The notes: generated by a model from the letters alone, not told the origin. A stretch of DNA of 41,548 nt from an uncultured Microbacterium sp. (GCF_913776565.1 NZ_CAJYPF010000060.1:1-41548); one strand, 5' to 3'; shown: positions 16,136 to 25,429, counted from the stretch's first letter. Numbers and translations are program-made.

Positions 16136-17590
16136 ATGTCCACCACCCGTTCGTTCCCCGACGGCTTCCTCTTCGGTGCCGCGACCGCGGCTTATCAGAT
16201 CGAGGGCGCCGCCTTCGAGGACGGTCGCACCGCCTCGATCTGGGACGCGTTCAGCCGCGTGCCCGACGCCGTCATCAACGCCGACAACGGCGACGTGGCC
16301 TGCGACCACTACCACCGCTACGCGGGCGACGTGCAGCTGATGAAGCAGCTCGGCTTGCAGACGTACCGCTTCTCGACGTCGTGGTCGCGCGTGCGCCCCG
16401 ACGGCGGCGCGCTCAACGCGAAGGGCGTGGACTTCTACAAGCGTCTCGTCGACGAGCTGCTGGATGCCGGCATCCTGCCGTGGCTGACGCTGTACCACTG
16501 GGACCTGCCGCAGGCGCTGCAGGATCGCGGCGGGTGGACCGTGCGCGAGACGAGCGACCTCTTCACCGAGTACGCGCTCGACATGCACGACGCCCTCGGC
16601 GACCGCGTGAACGTCTGGACGACGCTCAACGAGCCGTGGTGCTCGTCGTTCCTCAGCTACACGGCGGGCGCCCACGCCCCGGGGCACTACTCGCAGGCCG
16701 AGGGCATGCTCGCGGCGCACCACCTGCTGCTCGGCCACGGTCAGGCCGTGCGCGAGCTGCGCGCACGCGACAGCTCGCTCACCCTGGGGCTGACGCTGAA
16801 CCTGACGGTGGCGGATGCCGTCGACCCGGCCGAACCCGCCGACCTCGACGCCGCGCGCCGCATCGACGGCCAGTTCAACCGGTGGTTCCTCGACCCGGTG
16901 TTCCGCGGGTCGTACCCGGCCGACATCGTCGAGGACTTCCGCGCCGTCGACGCCGAGGCCGTGGACCGCTGGCACGAGGCCGTCCGCCCCGGCGACCTCG
17001 AGGTCATCTCGACGCCGATCGACTCGCTGGGCGTGAACTACTACCACGGCGAGCTCGTCGGCGGGACGGCTCCCGAGGTCGAACCGCCGGCCGGCGACGC
17101 GCCCACGACGCGTCCGATCGGCAAGCCGTTCCCCGCGCACGACAACCTCTACTGGCACGACCGCGGGCTCTCGCGCACCAACATGGGCTGGGAGGTGCAG
17201 CCCGAGGGGCTCACGCGCCTGCTCCGTCGGGTCAGCGAGGAGTACTCGGCCGAGGCGGGAGTGGCGCTGTACGTCACCGAGAACGGTGCCTCGTACGACG
17301 ACGAGGTCGTCGTCGAGGACGGCGAGACCCGCGTCCACGACACGGACCGCGTGGAGTTCGTCGAAGCGCACCTGGGCGCGGTGCTGGATGCCGTCGACCA
17401 CGGCGTCGACGTGCGCGGCTACTTCTACTGGTCGCTCATGGACAACTTCGAGTGGGCCTGGGGGTACGCCAAGCGCTTCGGCATCGTCTACGTCGACTAC
17501 GCCACGCAGGAGCGGACCCTCAAGGACTCGGGCCGGCAGTACGCTCGCATCATCGCCGATCGCGCACTGGCCGTCGCACCCGCGGTCTGA
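16136..17590 (+). CDS. bglC: GH1 beta-glucosidase
   Basis: This 484-residue family-1 glycoside hydrolase starts close to the conserved FPDGFLFGAATAAYQIEGA. The acid/base Glu166 is in TTLNEPW and the nucleophile Glu382 in YVTENG. There is no signal peptide, so it splits imported cellobiose or longer beta-glucosides in the cytoplasm. ATG 16136 is preferred for its GAAGGAA ribosome site. ATG 16103, which overlaps the permease stop by 4 bases, would add 11 residues and cannot be excluded. It sits between permeases and repressor exactly as bglC does in Streptomyces. Confidence 0.95.
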   Translation: MSTTRSFPDGFLFGAATAAYQIEGAAFEDGRTASIWDAFSRVPDAVINADNGDVACDHYHRYAGDVQLMKQLGLQTYRFSTSWSRVRPDGGALNAKGVDFYKRLVDELLDAGILPWLTLYHWDLPQALQDRGGWTVRETSDLFTEYALDMHDALGDRVNVWTTLNEPWCSSFLSYTAGAHAPGHYSQAEGMLAAHHLLLGHGQAVRELRARDSSLTLGLTLNLTVADAVDPAEPADLDAARRIDGQFNRWFLDPVFRGSYPADIVEDFRAVDAEAVDRWHEAVRPGDLEVISTPIDSLGVNYYHGELVGGTAPEVEPPAGDAPTTRPIGKPFPAHDNLYWHDRGLSRTNMGWEVQPEGLTRLLRRVSEEYSAEAGVALYVTENGASYDDEVVVEDGETRVHDTDRVEFVEAHLGAVLDAVDHGVDVRGYFYWSLMDNFEWAWGYAKRFGIVYVDYATQERTLKDSGRQYARIIADRALAVAPAV

Positions 17591-17619
17591 GCCCCGGCGT
17601 CGGGCCGGAGGAGGCAGTG

Positions 17620-18633
17620 ATGGAACTCGCACCCGCGCGCGGTACCGCCACCATCGAAGAGGTGGCGGCTCGCGCCGGTGTCTCGCGCTCGACGGTGTCG
17701 CGCGTGGTGAACGGGTCCACCGCCGTCTCCCCGTCCGCCCTCGAGGCCGTGCGCCGCGCGATCGACGAACTGCAGTACGTCCCCAACCGCGCGGCGCGCT
17801 CCCTCGCGAGTCGGCAGACGCGGGCGATCGCCCTGGTGATCCCCGAGCAGACCGACCGCTTCTTCGGCGACCCGTTCTTCGCCTCGATCGTGGCGGGCAT
17901 CAGCGAGGTGGTCGGCGAGAGCGACTACATCATGAACATGCTGATCGCCAGCGACGACGCGAGCGCGAAGGCCCTCGGCTACCTGCGCGGCGGCAGCGTC
18001 GACGGGGCGATCGTGGCGTCGCACCACACCAGTGACACCTTCCTCGACCGCGTCGCCGACGTGGTGCCCGTCGTCTACGGCGGGCGCCCCAACCGCGTGC
18101 GCGCCGACGACTACTACGTCGACGTCGACAACGTCGAGGGCGGTCGTACCGCCACCGCCTACCTGCTCGCGCGCGGCCATCGCCGCATCGGCACGATCTC
18201 GGGCCCCTCGGACATGCCCGCCGGCATCGACCGCCTGCAGGGGTTCCGCAACGCGATGGCCGACGCGGGACTCGAGCCCGCGGTGGTCGAGAACGGCGAC
18301 TTCACCGAGATGGGCGGGGCGCTGGCGATGAACCGCATCCTCTCGGCCGAGGTCGACCTCGACGCCGTGTTCGTCGCGAGCGACCTCATGGCGCGCGGGG
18401 CGTACGCGGCTCTGCGTGAGAAGGGCGTCGAGCCCGGCCGCGACATCGCCGTGATGGGCTTCGACGACTCCGCGGTCTCGACGGCATTGACCCCGGCGCT
18501 CACCACCGTGCGCCAGCCCTCGCTCATGCAGGGCCGGCACATGGCATCCGTTCTGCTCGACATCCTCGCCGGGCGGCCCGCGGCGCACGCGACGATCCTG
18601 CCCACCGAGGTCATCGAGCGCGGCTCGGCCTGA
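17620..18633 (+). CDS. cebR: LacI family repressor, CebR-like
   Basis: This 337-residue protein has an N-terminal LacI helix-turn-helix and hinge (TIEEVAARAGVSRSTVSRVVNG, YVPNRAARSLAS) followed by a periplasmic-binding-like effector domain. GGAGGAGG five bases before the ATG gives a strong start. It closes the ceb-like operon, and the three TGGGAGCGCTCCCA-type boxes upstream of the operon are its likely targets, giving negative autoregulation. In Streptomyces, cellobiose releases CebR. The effector here is inferred. Confidence 0.9.
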   Translation: MELAPARGTATIEEVAARAGVSRSTVSRVVNGSTAVSPSALEAVRRAIDELQYVPNRAARSLASRQTRAIALVIPEQTDRFFGDPFFASIVAGISEVVGESDYIMNMLIASDDASAKALGYLRGGSVDGAIVASHHTSDTFLDRVADVVPVVYGGRPNRVRADDYYVDVDNVEGGRTATAYLLARGHRRIGTISGPSDMPAGIDRLQGFRNAMADAGLEPAVVENGDFTEMGGALAMNRILSAEVDLDAVFVASDLMARGAYAALREKGVEPGRDIAVMGFDDSAVSTALTPALTTVRQPSLMQGRHMASVLLDILAGRPAAHATILPTEVIERGSA

Positions 18634-18670
18634 GCGTCACGCCCATGCGGCGGCGTCGGGATCGGTCATG

Positions 18671-18746
18671 GGAACAGGGGATGACACCGGAACAGGCTGT
18701 TTCGCGGGGAATCGTCCTGTTCTGAGCGCCGCGGCCTGTTCCGGTG
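18671..18746. repeat. Inverted repeats of GGAACAGG words between convergent genes
   Basis: CACCGGAACAGGC (18685-18697) is perfectly complementary to 18734-18746. Two more copies of the word lie inside or beside it: GGAACAGG at 18671-18678 and CCTGTTCT at 18716-18723. The 36-bp loop is long for a terminator. The element lies between the ends of the cebR-like gene (+) and nhaA (-), so it may end transcription from both sides. Confidence 0.6.
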
Positions 18747-18750
18747 ACGC

Positions 18751-20082
18751 TCAGCGGGCGTCGGGAAGCGGACGCTGATACACGTCCGGAACGTCGTCGC
18801 CGTCGGCATCCACCTCTTCGTCGAGGGCGAGCTGCTTGTAGCGGCGGTTGCGCACCAGCAGCACGCACGCGGCGAGGACGGATGCCATCAGCGAGGCCGC
18901 CATGATCGCGATCTTGGCGTCGTCGGTGTGGGGTGAGCCCGCGGGGAAGCTCAGCTCGGCGATCAACAGCGAGACGGTGAAGCCGATGCCCGCGAGCAGG
19001 CCGACTCCGGCGAGGTCGATCCACTTCAGCGCCGGGTCGAGCCGCACCTTCGTAACGAGGGTGAGCACTCGGACTCCGAGCAGGATGCCGATGGGCTTTC
19101 CGAGCACGAGTCCGGCGACGACGCCGATGGTCACCGGGTCCATGAGCGCGCGCACGATGCCCTCGCCGCCGCCGACCGCGACTCCCGCCGCGAAGAACGC
19201 GAAGATCGGCACGGCGATCCCGCTCGAGAGCGGGCGGAAGCGGTGCTCGAACTGCTCGGCGAGGTCCATGCCGTGGTGCTCGGGCTGGCGCTTCGAGGCT
19301 GCGACGGGGATCGTGAAGGCGAGAGCGACACCGGCGATCGTGGCGTGCACGCCCGAGGCGTGCAGGAACGCCCACGCGGCGAAACCGATCGGCAGCAGCA
19401 CGACCCACGCGCCCCACGCGTGGCGCGTGAACCAGGCGCGGGCGCGGTGGGCGATGACGCCGTAGACGACGACCAGCAGCGCGAAGACGGCGAGGGGGAC
19501 GAGCGAGATGTCGCTGGTGTAGAAGATCGCGATGATCGCGATCGCGATGAGGTCGTCGACCACGGCGAGGGTCAGCAGGAAGATGCGCAGAGGCCCCGGC
19601 AGGTGCGAGCCGACGAGAGCGAGCACGGCGACGGCGAACGCGATGTCGGTCGCGGTCGGGATCGCCCATCCGGCGAGCAGGCTCGGCTGCGTGTGCACGA
19701 TCGCGACGTAGATGAGGGCGGGGACGGCCACGCCGGCGAAGGCCGCGGTGACGGGCACGATCGCCGTCTCGAAACGTCGGAGGCTGCCGACGACGATCTC
19801 GCGCTTGAGCTCCAGGCCGACCATGAAGAAGAAGACGGCGAGCAGGCCGTCGGCCGCCCACGACCCGACGCTCAGCTCGAGATGCCACGGCTCGTACCCG
19901 AAGCGGAAGTCGCGCAGCGCGAAATAGGCGTCGGACGCGGGGGAGTTCGCCCAGATGATCGCGATGATCGCGGCGACCACGAGCAGCATGCCGCCGACGG
20001 ATTCGCGACGCAGCAACGTCGTGACGCGGTGGACTTCGCGATAGCCGGGCCAGCTCGGCGCGCGGGTGGTGTCGTGGCTCAT
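18751..20082 (-). CDS. nhaA: Na+/H+ antiporter NhaA
   Basis: This 443-residue membrane protein exchanges sodium for protons, for pH and sodium homeostasis. It shows the NhaA ion-binding segments: TATDIAFAVAVLALVG (Asp133 equivalent), LAVVDDLIAIAIIAIFYT (the double-Asp of helix V) and KWIDLAGVGLLAGIGFTVSLLIAELSF near the C terminus. About twelve helices are visible, and a hydrophilic acidic tail follows. GAGGAGG sits six bases before the ATG. It is a lone gene between two carbohydrate operons. Confidence 0.97.
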   Translation of the reverse strand: MSHDTTRAPSWPGYREVHRVTTLLRRESVGGMLLVVAAIIAIIWANSPASDAYFALRDFRFGYEPWHLELSVGSWAADGLLAVFFFMVGLELKREIVVGSLRRFETAIVPVTAAFAGVAVPALIYVAIVHTQPSLLAGWAIPTATDIAFAVAVLALVGSHLPGPLRIFLLTLAVVDDLIAIAIIAIFYTSDISLVPLAVFALLVVVYGVIAHRARAWFTRHAWGAWVVLLPIGFAAWAFLHASGVHATIAGVALAFTIPVAASKRQPEHHGMDLAEQFEHRFRPLSSGIAVPIFAFFAAGVAVGGGEGIVRALMDPVTIGVVAGLVLGKPIGILLGVRVLTLVTKVRLDPALKWIDLAGVGLLAGIGFTVSLLIAELSFPAGSPHTDDAKIAIMAASLMASVLAACVLLVRNRRYKQLALDEEVDADGDDVPDVYQRPLPDAR

Positions 20083-20172
20083 GAGGCCTCCTCAGGGGTC
20101 GATCGACAGAATGTCGACCAGACTTCCCGACGCACCAACCGCAATTCTATCGCGCCACGCTCTCGTGAACGC

Positions 20173-20208
20173 CGAACGCGCACGCCCCCCAACGAGCGTG
20201 CGCGTTCG
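20173..20208 (-). terminator. Stem-loop after the clan-J glycosidase gene
   Basis: CGAACGCGCACGC (20173-20185) pairs perfectly with 20196-20208 around a 10-base loop. It begins 13 bases past the stop of the last fructoside-operon gene and lies before nhaA on the same strand. There is no T-run; position and 13-bp stem make it a likely terminator. Confidence 0.7.
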
Positions 20209-20221
20209 ATGGTCGGACGGA

Positions 20222-21202
20222 TCAGGCCGACACAGTCGCGGGCTGCTTCACCACCAGACGGTCGCCGTCCCAGCCGACCGGCATCGGGTCGGTGATGCCG
20301 CCCACGAACGTGCCCTCGGGACCGACGTTGCGGAAGGCGAGCAGCTGCCACGCACCGGCGCGATCCTGGATCAGACGGCCGACGTACAGATCGTCGTCCG
20401 TGATCGGCGCGGCGGCGTCGATGTCGAACGGGCCGAGCACGTCGTCGGCGGGGACCGCCCACACCGCGCCGCGCGGGTGGCGCTCGCGCACGGCATCCGT
20501 CGCCTGAGCGGGCATGCACGAGAACAGCAGCACCGCGCGGCCCTCGACCTGCTCGACCTGGGTCACCTCGAGCTGTCCGAAGCCCTGCTCGCTGGGGGCG
20601 CTGACGGGAGCCTGCAGCTCCCACGTCTCGAGATCGGGCGAGGTCGCGTGCGCCACGACGCCGCGGCCGTTGAGCGGGCCGTGCGTGGCGCGGGCGGTGA
20701 CGTACATGTGCCAGCCGTCGCCGGCGGGGTCGCGGAACACCCACGGGTCGCGGAAGGCCTCGTCGTGCCACTCGGTCGTCGCGAGACGTTCGTACGTCTC
20801 GCCGTCGGCCTCGAGCACGGGGTTCTTCGTGTTCTTGTGCCACGTGTACAGGTCGGAGCTGGTCGCGTAGCCGATGCGCTGCACGTTGCGCCCGTCGTCG
20901 GCGAGACGCGACCCCGTGTAGAAGAGGAACCACGTGCCGTCGGCGCGTCGCACGGTCGAACCCGTCCAGGTGGCGAGGGCGTCGAAGTCGTCGACGCCGC
21001 CGCGCACGAGGGCATCGGCGACACGTTCCCACGACACCAGATCGGTCGAGACGGCGTGGCCGACGGACGCCCGGTAGTGGCGGTCCTCGGGATCGTGCAG
21101 CGCGCGCGAGGCGTAGAGGAAGAACAGGTGGTAGCGGTCGCCGTCGTCGGCGAACCAGAAATCCCACACGTAGGAATCGGCGAGGTCGAACACGTCAGGC
21201 AC
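20222..21202 (-). CDS. Clan GH-J (GH32/GH68-like) fructoside hydrolase, cytoplasmic
   Basis: This 326-residue single five-bladed propeller has the clan-J catalytic pattern: a candidate nucleophile Asp14 in YVWDFW, the transition-state motif FRDPW at 150-154, and a candidate acid/base Glu212 in QLEVTQV. The VWD-F-W start resembles GH68 more than the WMNDPNG of classical GH32. The protein lacks a GH32 C-terminal beta-sandwich and has no signal peptide. It would cleave imported sucrose or short fructosides. The GTG start overlaps the sugar-kinase stop by 8 bases. Exact family and substrate need a profile search. Confidence 0.8.
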   Translation of the reverse strand: MPDVFDLADSYVWDFWFADDGDRYHLFFLYASRALHDPEDRHYRASVGHAVSTDLVSWERVADALVRGGVDDFDALATWTGSTVRRADGTWFLFYTGSRLADDGRNVQRIGYATSSDLYTWHKNTKNPVLEADGETYERLATTEWHDEAFRDPWVFRDPAGDGWHMYVTARATHGPLNGRGVVAHATSPDLETWELQAPVSAPSEQGFGQLEVTQVEQVEGRAVLLFSCMPAQATDAVRERHPRGAVWAVPADDVLGPFDIDAAAPITDDDLYVGRLIQDRAGAWQLLAFRNVGPEGTFVGGITDPMPVGWDGDRLVVKQPATVSA

Positions 21203-22133
21203 TCTCTTTCACGGCAGCGTCGCGCTGCAGGTCGTCTCGGGTCGGGGGGTCCATCCCCTCGCGCCCGACCGTGACGGCGGCGGCCGCCGCGGCGCGGTCG
21301 AGCAGGGGGCGGAGGGTCTCGGCATCCGCCGAACGCACGCTCTCGCGCAGCGCGGCGGTGTCGCCGGAAAGATTCAGGATGCCGTCCAGCAGCGCACCCA
21401 TGAAGGTGTCGCCCGCGCCGACGGTGTCGACCACGCGAGTGGGAACGGCCGGAATCTCGACGCTCGCGCGCGCGGTGACGGCGAGGGAGCCGGCATCCCC
21501 GTCGGTGATGACGGCGAGTCCGGCGCCCAGGGCGATCCATCCGCGGGCGACGTCGACCGGGGCGACACCGGGAGCGATCCATGCGACGTCCTCGGCGCTC
21601 GCCTTGACGACGTCGCTCACGGCGACGAGGGCCTCGACCCGGGCCCGGGCGTCCGCGACCCCGCCCGTCAGGGCCGGGCGGATGTTCGGGTCGTAGCTGA
21701 TGAGGGTCGTCGGACGCGCTCGCTCAGCGGCGGCGCGCACCTCGTCGGCACCGGGGGCGAGGGTCGACGCGACCGACCCGGTGTGGAAGATGCGCGCGGA
21801 CGGCACCTCGACGGGGGTCGGCAGGGTCCAGTCGATGTCGAAGACGTATGTGGCGTCGCCGCGCGCGTCGATGCTCGCCCGGGCCGTCGCGGTGCGATCG
21901 GGCCGCCCCGCGGAGTGCAGCACGACCCCGGATGCCGATAGCCAGTCCGCAAGGACGCGCCCGCGCTCGTCGTCGCCGACGCGCGCCACCAGGGCGGCCG
22001 TGCGTCCGAGTCGCCCCAGGGCGACGGCGACGTTGGCGGGGCTTCCGCCGGGGCGCTCGGCCGCCCCGGCGGAAGTGGTGACGATGTCGATCAGTGCTTC
22101 TCCGAGCACGACGACATCGAGCGGTGCGCTCAC
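21195..22133 (-). CDS. PfkB-family sugar kinase, probable fructokinase
   Basis: This 312-residue ribokinase-fold kinase has the N-terminal PGGSPANVAVALGRLG substrate motif and the C-terminal DTVGAGDTFMGALLDG signature with the catalytic Asp. It phosphorylates a sugar with ATP. Next to a fructoside hydrolase and importer, fructose is the likely substrate, giving fructose-6-phosphate. The GTG start overlaps the permease stop by 4 bases. Confidence 0.9.
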   Translation of the reverse strand: MSAPLDVVVLGEALIDIVTTSAGAAERPGGSPANVAVALGRLGRTAALVARVGDDERGRVLADWLSASGVVLHSAGRPDRTATARASIDARGDATYVFDIDWTLPTPVEVPSARIFHTGSVASTLAPGADEVRAAAERARPTTLISYDPNIRPALTGGVADARARVEALVAVSDVVKASAEDVAWIAPGVAPVDVARGWIALGAGLAVITDGDAGSLAVTARASVEIPAVPTRVVDTVGAGDTFMGALLDGILNLSGDTAALRESVRSADAETLRPLLDRAAAAAAVTVGREGMDPPTRDDLQRDAAVKESA

Positions 22134-23083
22134 CCCTTGACTCCCGAGGCGGCGATGCTGCTGACGAACGCGCGCTGGAAGACCAGGAACACGATCAGCA
22201 CGGGGAGGGTGATGAGCGAGGTGTAGGCCATGACCTCACCCCAGGCGGTGTTGAGCTGGAAGAAGTACTGCATGCCGACCATGACGGGACGCAGGTTCTC
22301 TTTCTGCACGACCATGAGGGGCCAGAGGTACTGGTTCCACGCCGGCAGGAAGGTGAGGATCGCCACGGTGGCGAACGCCGGCCCCGACAGGGGCACGATG
22401 ATGCGCCGGTAGATGGTGAACCAGCTCGCCCCGTCGATGCGCGCGGCCTCGTCGAGGGACTGCGGGATCGTGGAGAAGTACTGCGCGAACAGGAAGATCG
22501 AGAACGCGTTCGCGATGAACGGGACGATCTGCACCTGGTAGGTGTTCAGCCAGCCGAAGTCGTACTTGAGCACCCCGCCCTCCATCACGAGGGTCGGCAG
22601 CTGATTGACCCAGTAGACCATCGGCACCGCGATCGTCTCGAACGGGACGATGAGCGTCGCGATGATCAGCGCGAGCACGACGACGCGGCCCTTCCACCGC
22701 AGGCGCGACAGGGCGAACCCGGCGAGCGAGTTGACGATCAACCCGAGCCCCACGGTGAGCACCGTCACCAGGATCGAGTTGAACAGGAACTGCCCGACGG
22801 GAACCCGATCGAATACGCCGAAGTAGTTGTCGAGGCTGATGTCGCCGGTGGGCAGGAACGCCGCGGGCGAGTTGATGTCGCGCAGGATCTGGGCGTCGGG
22901 CTTGAGGCTCGACACGAACATGAACACCAGCGGGAAGAGGAAGAACACCGCCAGGATCGACATCGCCACATAGGTGAGGATGCGGCCCCGTCGTCCCTCG
23001 GACGAGCGGGTGCGCTGCCGAGCGGGCGGGGTCTGACGCGCGGGGCGCGCGGCGCGCCGGGGGCGCTCGAGGATGCCGGTCAT
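22130..23083 (-). CDS. CUT1 sugar ABC permease, MalG type
   Basis: This 317-residue membrane protein has a basic N-terminal tail, six helices and an EAA loop (SLDEAARIDGASWFTIYRRIIVPL). It ends in SSIAASGVKG, as MalG-type subunits do. It sits one base after the other permease gene and overlaps the kinase gene by 4 bases. Together with the preceding permease and binding protein it should import a fructoside. No ATPase is encoded in the operon. Confidence 0.93.
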   Translation of the reverse strand: MTGILERPRRAARPARQTPPARQRTRSSEGRRGRILTYVAMSILAVFFLFPLVFMFVSSLKPDAQILRDINSPAAFLPTGDISLDNYFGVFDRVPVGQFLFNSILVTVLTVGLGLIVNSLAGFALSRLRWKGRVVVLALIIATLIVPFETIAVPMVYWVNQLPTLVMEGGVLKYDFGWLNTYQVQIVPFIANAFSIFLFAQYFSTIPQSLDEAARIDGASWFTIYRRIIVPLSGPAFATVAILTFLPAWNQYLWPLMVVQKENLRPVMVGMQYFFQLNTAWGEVMAYTSLITLPVLIVFLVFQRAFVSSIAASGVKG

Positions 23084-23084
23084 G

Positions 23085-24026
23085 TCAGTTCTTCTCTCGG
23101 GTCAACCAGCGCTGGATGAGCGCGATGATCAGTACGGCCACGAAGAACAGGAGCGAGATCGCAGCGGCGTAGCCGATCTCCTGCTGCTCGTAGCCCTTGC
23201 GCACCGCGTGGAACACGACGGTCGACGTCGAGTTGAGGGGACCGCCCTGCGTCATCACGTCGACCTGGACGAAGAGGCCGAGAGCGGCGATCGTGATCGT
23301 GACGAGGACGAACACCATGGTCGGACGCAGGCCCGGCCAGGTGACGTTGGTGAACTGACGCCAGCGGCTCGCGCCGTCCATCCGCGCCGCCTCGTAGAGC
23401 TCCTCGGGAATGGTCTGCAGCCCCGCGAGCCAGATGATCATGTGGAAGCCGACGGCCTGCCAGATCGACAGAACGATAATGGCCCCGAGCGCCGTGCTCG
23501 GGTCGTTCAGCCAGTCGGCGCCCTTGAGCGCCCCGAAGGTGACGGCGTCGATCATCGAGTTGATCAGCCCGTCGCTCTGGTACATGAAGCGCCAGAGGAT
23601 CGACACCACGACGATCGAGGTGACCACGGGGATGAAGAAGACCACCCTGAAGAAGGTCGTGCCGCGCAGGCGCTGGTTGACCAGCACCGCGAGGAACAGG
23701 CCCAGGCCGGCCTGGACCGGCACGACGACCAGGGCGAAGAGGAAGGTGTTCACCGCCGACTGCAGGAAGACCGGGTCGGCCGTGAACGCGCGGAAGAAGT
23801 TGTCGAGACCGACGAAGCGCGGCGGGTTCGGCGAGATCAGGCGGGCGTTCGTGAACGACAGTGTGAACGCCAGCAGGACGGGGACGATGAGGAAGAGCAG
23901 GAGCAGGAGGGCGGCGGGAGCCATCATCGCCAGGCCCGCCCACGTCTCGCGTCCGCGCGAGGAGCGGAAGCGGCTGAGGGATCGGCGCGGCTGCTTCGCC
24001 GCGGCGACCGGAGGAGACACGGTCAT
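23085..24026 (-). CDS. CUT1 sugar ABC permease, MalF type
   Basis: This 313-residue permease has six helices and the EAA loop ELYEAARMDGASRWRQFTNVTWP, plus the VDVMTQGGPLNSTSTVVF segment common in MalF-like subunits. It is separated from the binding-protein gene by 63 bases that hold a 13-bp stem-loop. It pairs with the next permease. The start is ATG with no strong ribosome site (AAAGAAGAAC upstream). Confidence 0.92.
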   Translation of the reverse strand: MTVSPPVAAAKQPRRSLSRFRSSRGRETWAGLAMMAPAALLLLLFLIVPVLLAFTLSFTNARLISPNPPRFVGLDNFFRAFTADPVFLQSAVNTFLFALVVVPVQAGLGLFLAVLVNQRLRGTTFFRVVFFIPVVTSIVVVSILWRFMYQSDGLINSMIDAVTFGALKGADWLNDPSTALGAIIVLSIWQAVGFHMIIWLAGLQTIPEELYEAARMDGASRWRQFTNVTWPGLRPTMVFVLVTITIAALGLFVQVDVMTQGGPLNSTSTVVFHAVRKGYEQQEIGYAAAISLLFFVAVLIIALIQRWLTREKN

Positions 24027-24047
24027 CAGGTTCTTCTTTCGCGGGTC

Positions 24048-24078
24048 GCGGTGGGGGTCCGGGACGGACCCCCACCGC
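24048..24078 (-). terminator. Stem-loop between binding-protein and permease genes
   Basis: GCGGTGGGGGTCC (24048-24060) pairs perfectly with 24066-24078 around a 5-base loop, 11 bases past the binding-protein stop. It has no T-run. It probably makes transcription of the downstream permeases partial, or protects the upstream mRNA from decay. Confidence 0.65.
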
Positions 24079-24089
24079 TGGGCGCGGCG

Positions 24090-25382
24090 TTACTTCGCGC
24101 CGTAGCCGTCGTTGGACTCGATGTTGGTGTCGATCTCGGTGACCGCGGCATCCAGGGCCGACTGCACGTCGGCGCCGTTCATGATGTCCTTGGCCGCCGT
24201 CTCGAACGTGGTCGAGATCACCGCGTAGGCGGGGGTCTCGGGGCGCAGCACGGCGTACTCCTTCGAGAACTCCGCGAACGGGCGCAGGGCGCCGTCGGTG
24301 GAGTTGAAGTACTTCGACGCCTCGGTGGCCGCCTCGGTGGCGGGGATCACGAGCTGCTCATCGGCGAACTGGGTGATGTACTTGTCGTCGAAGCTGAACT
24401 CGAGGTACTGGCGGGCGCCGTCGGCATCCGCGCAGGACGACGAGATGCCCCACTGCCACGAACCGCCACCGATCTTGGGGCCGTTGCCGAGGTTCGGCGG
24501 GGGCAGGATCAGCAGGTCGTCACCGACCGCATCCACCGCGGCCAGGCCGTTCCAGACGCCGGTGTAGCTCAGGGCCACCTTGCCGTCGACGAACTCCTGG
24601 TTGCCCACGGTGCCGCCGCTGTTGGCGTACCCCTTCTTGAACAGGTCCTGGAACCAGGTGCCCCACTTCACGGCATCCGGTCCGTTCAGGGTGCCGTCGG
24701 CCGACAGCATCGTCGAGCGGTCGATCAGGTCGCCGCCGAAGCTCTGCAGGAACGGCGAGTAGGCGTACGGCCACCACTCGCCCTTGTCCTCGGCGCCGAT
24801 GTCGATGGGGGTGTCGTAGCCCGCGGCCTTGAGGGTCGCCAGCGCCTGGTCGAACTCCGACTCGCTCCACGGCTGGTCGATGCTCGGGATGCGGATGCCG
24901 TTGGCATCCAGCACCGACTTGCGCGCGAAGATGCCGAGGGCCGCGTCCCAGTACCCGGCGGAGTAGATCTCGCCGTTGTACTTCCCGACCGCGGTCGGGA
25001 GCAGCTTGTCGGTGATGTCGCTGGAGATGTTCAGCGGCTGCAGGTAGTTGGCCCACGCCCAGTTGGGCATGATGGGCCCGTCCAGGTCTAGCAGGCAGGG
25101 CAGGTCTCCGGATGCCGCTGCGGCGACGATCGCGTCGTTGTACGCGCCCTGCGGGAACGACTCGGTCTTGACCTCGTAGGTGTCCTGCGAGGCGTTGAAG
25201 TCGCTGATGATCTTCTCGTAGACGGCGAGCTCGGCGGGGTTTCCGGCCGAGTGGGTCCACATGGTCAGGACGGTGCGACCGTCTTCGGTCGTCGTGCTGC
25301 CCTGGCCGGCCTGACCGCAGCCGGTCATGACCAGCGCGGCAGCGACGCCCATCGCGGCGAGCGGGATGAAGGACTTCTTCAT
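24090..25382 (-). CDS. Sugar-binding lipoprotein (CUT1), probable fructoside importer
   Basis: This 430-residue protein has a lipoprotein signal peptide (MKKSFIPLAAMGVAAALVMTGC, lipobox MTGC, Cys22) and a family-1 solute-binding fold (VLTMWTHSAGNPAELAVYEKI). The ATG has GAAAGGAAC upstream. It follows the LacI gene by 62 bp and precedes two permeases, a sugar kinase and a clan-J glycosidase. The operon therefore looks like a sucrose or fructo-oligosaccharide uptake and use system. The ligand is inferred from the enzymes only. Confidence 0.9.
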   Translation of the reverse strand: MKKSFIPLAAMGVAAALVMTGCGQAGQGSTTTEDGRTVLTMWTHSAGNPAELAVYEKIISDFNASQDTYEVKTESFPQGAYNDAIVAAAASGDLPCLLDLDGPIMPNWAWANYLQPLNISSDITDKLLPTAVGKYNGEIYSAGYWDAALGIFARKSVLDANGIRIPSIDQPWSESEFDQALATLKAAGYDTPIDIGAEDKGEWWPYAYSPFLQSFGGDLIDRSTMLSADGTLNGPDAVKWGTWFQDLFKKGYANSGGTVGNQEFVDGKVALSYTGVWNGLAAVDAVGDDLLILPPPNLGNGPKIGGGSWQWGISSSCADADGARQYLEFSFDDKYITQFADEQLVIPATEAATEASKYFNSTDGALRPFAEFSKEYAVLRPETPAYAVISTTFETAAKDIMNGADVQSALDAAVTEIDTNIESNDGYGAK

Positions 25383-25429
25383 CGTGTTCCTTTCGGTGTA
25401 CGACGACATCGCTGTCGCCATCGTGAGGG

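Noticed and set aside
16103..16138. ATG 16103 as start of the beta-glucosidase gene
   Set aside because: It overlaps the permease stop neatly, but ATG 16136 has a better placed GAAGGAA and fits the usual GH1 N terminus; kept as an alternative only.
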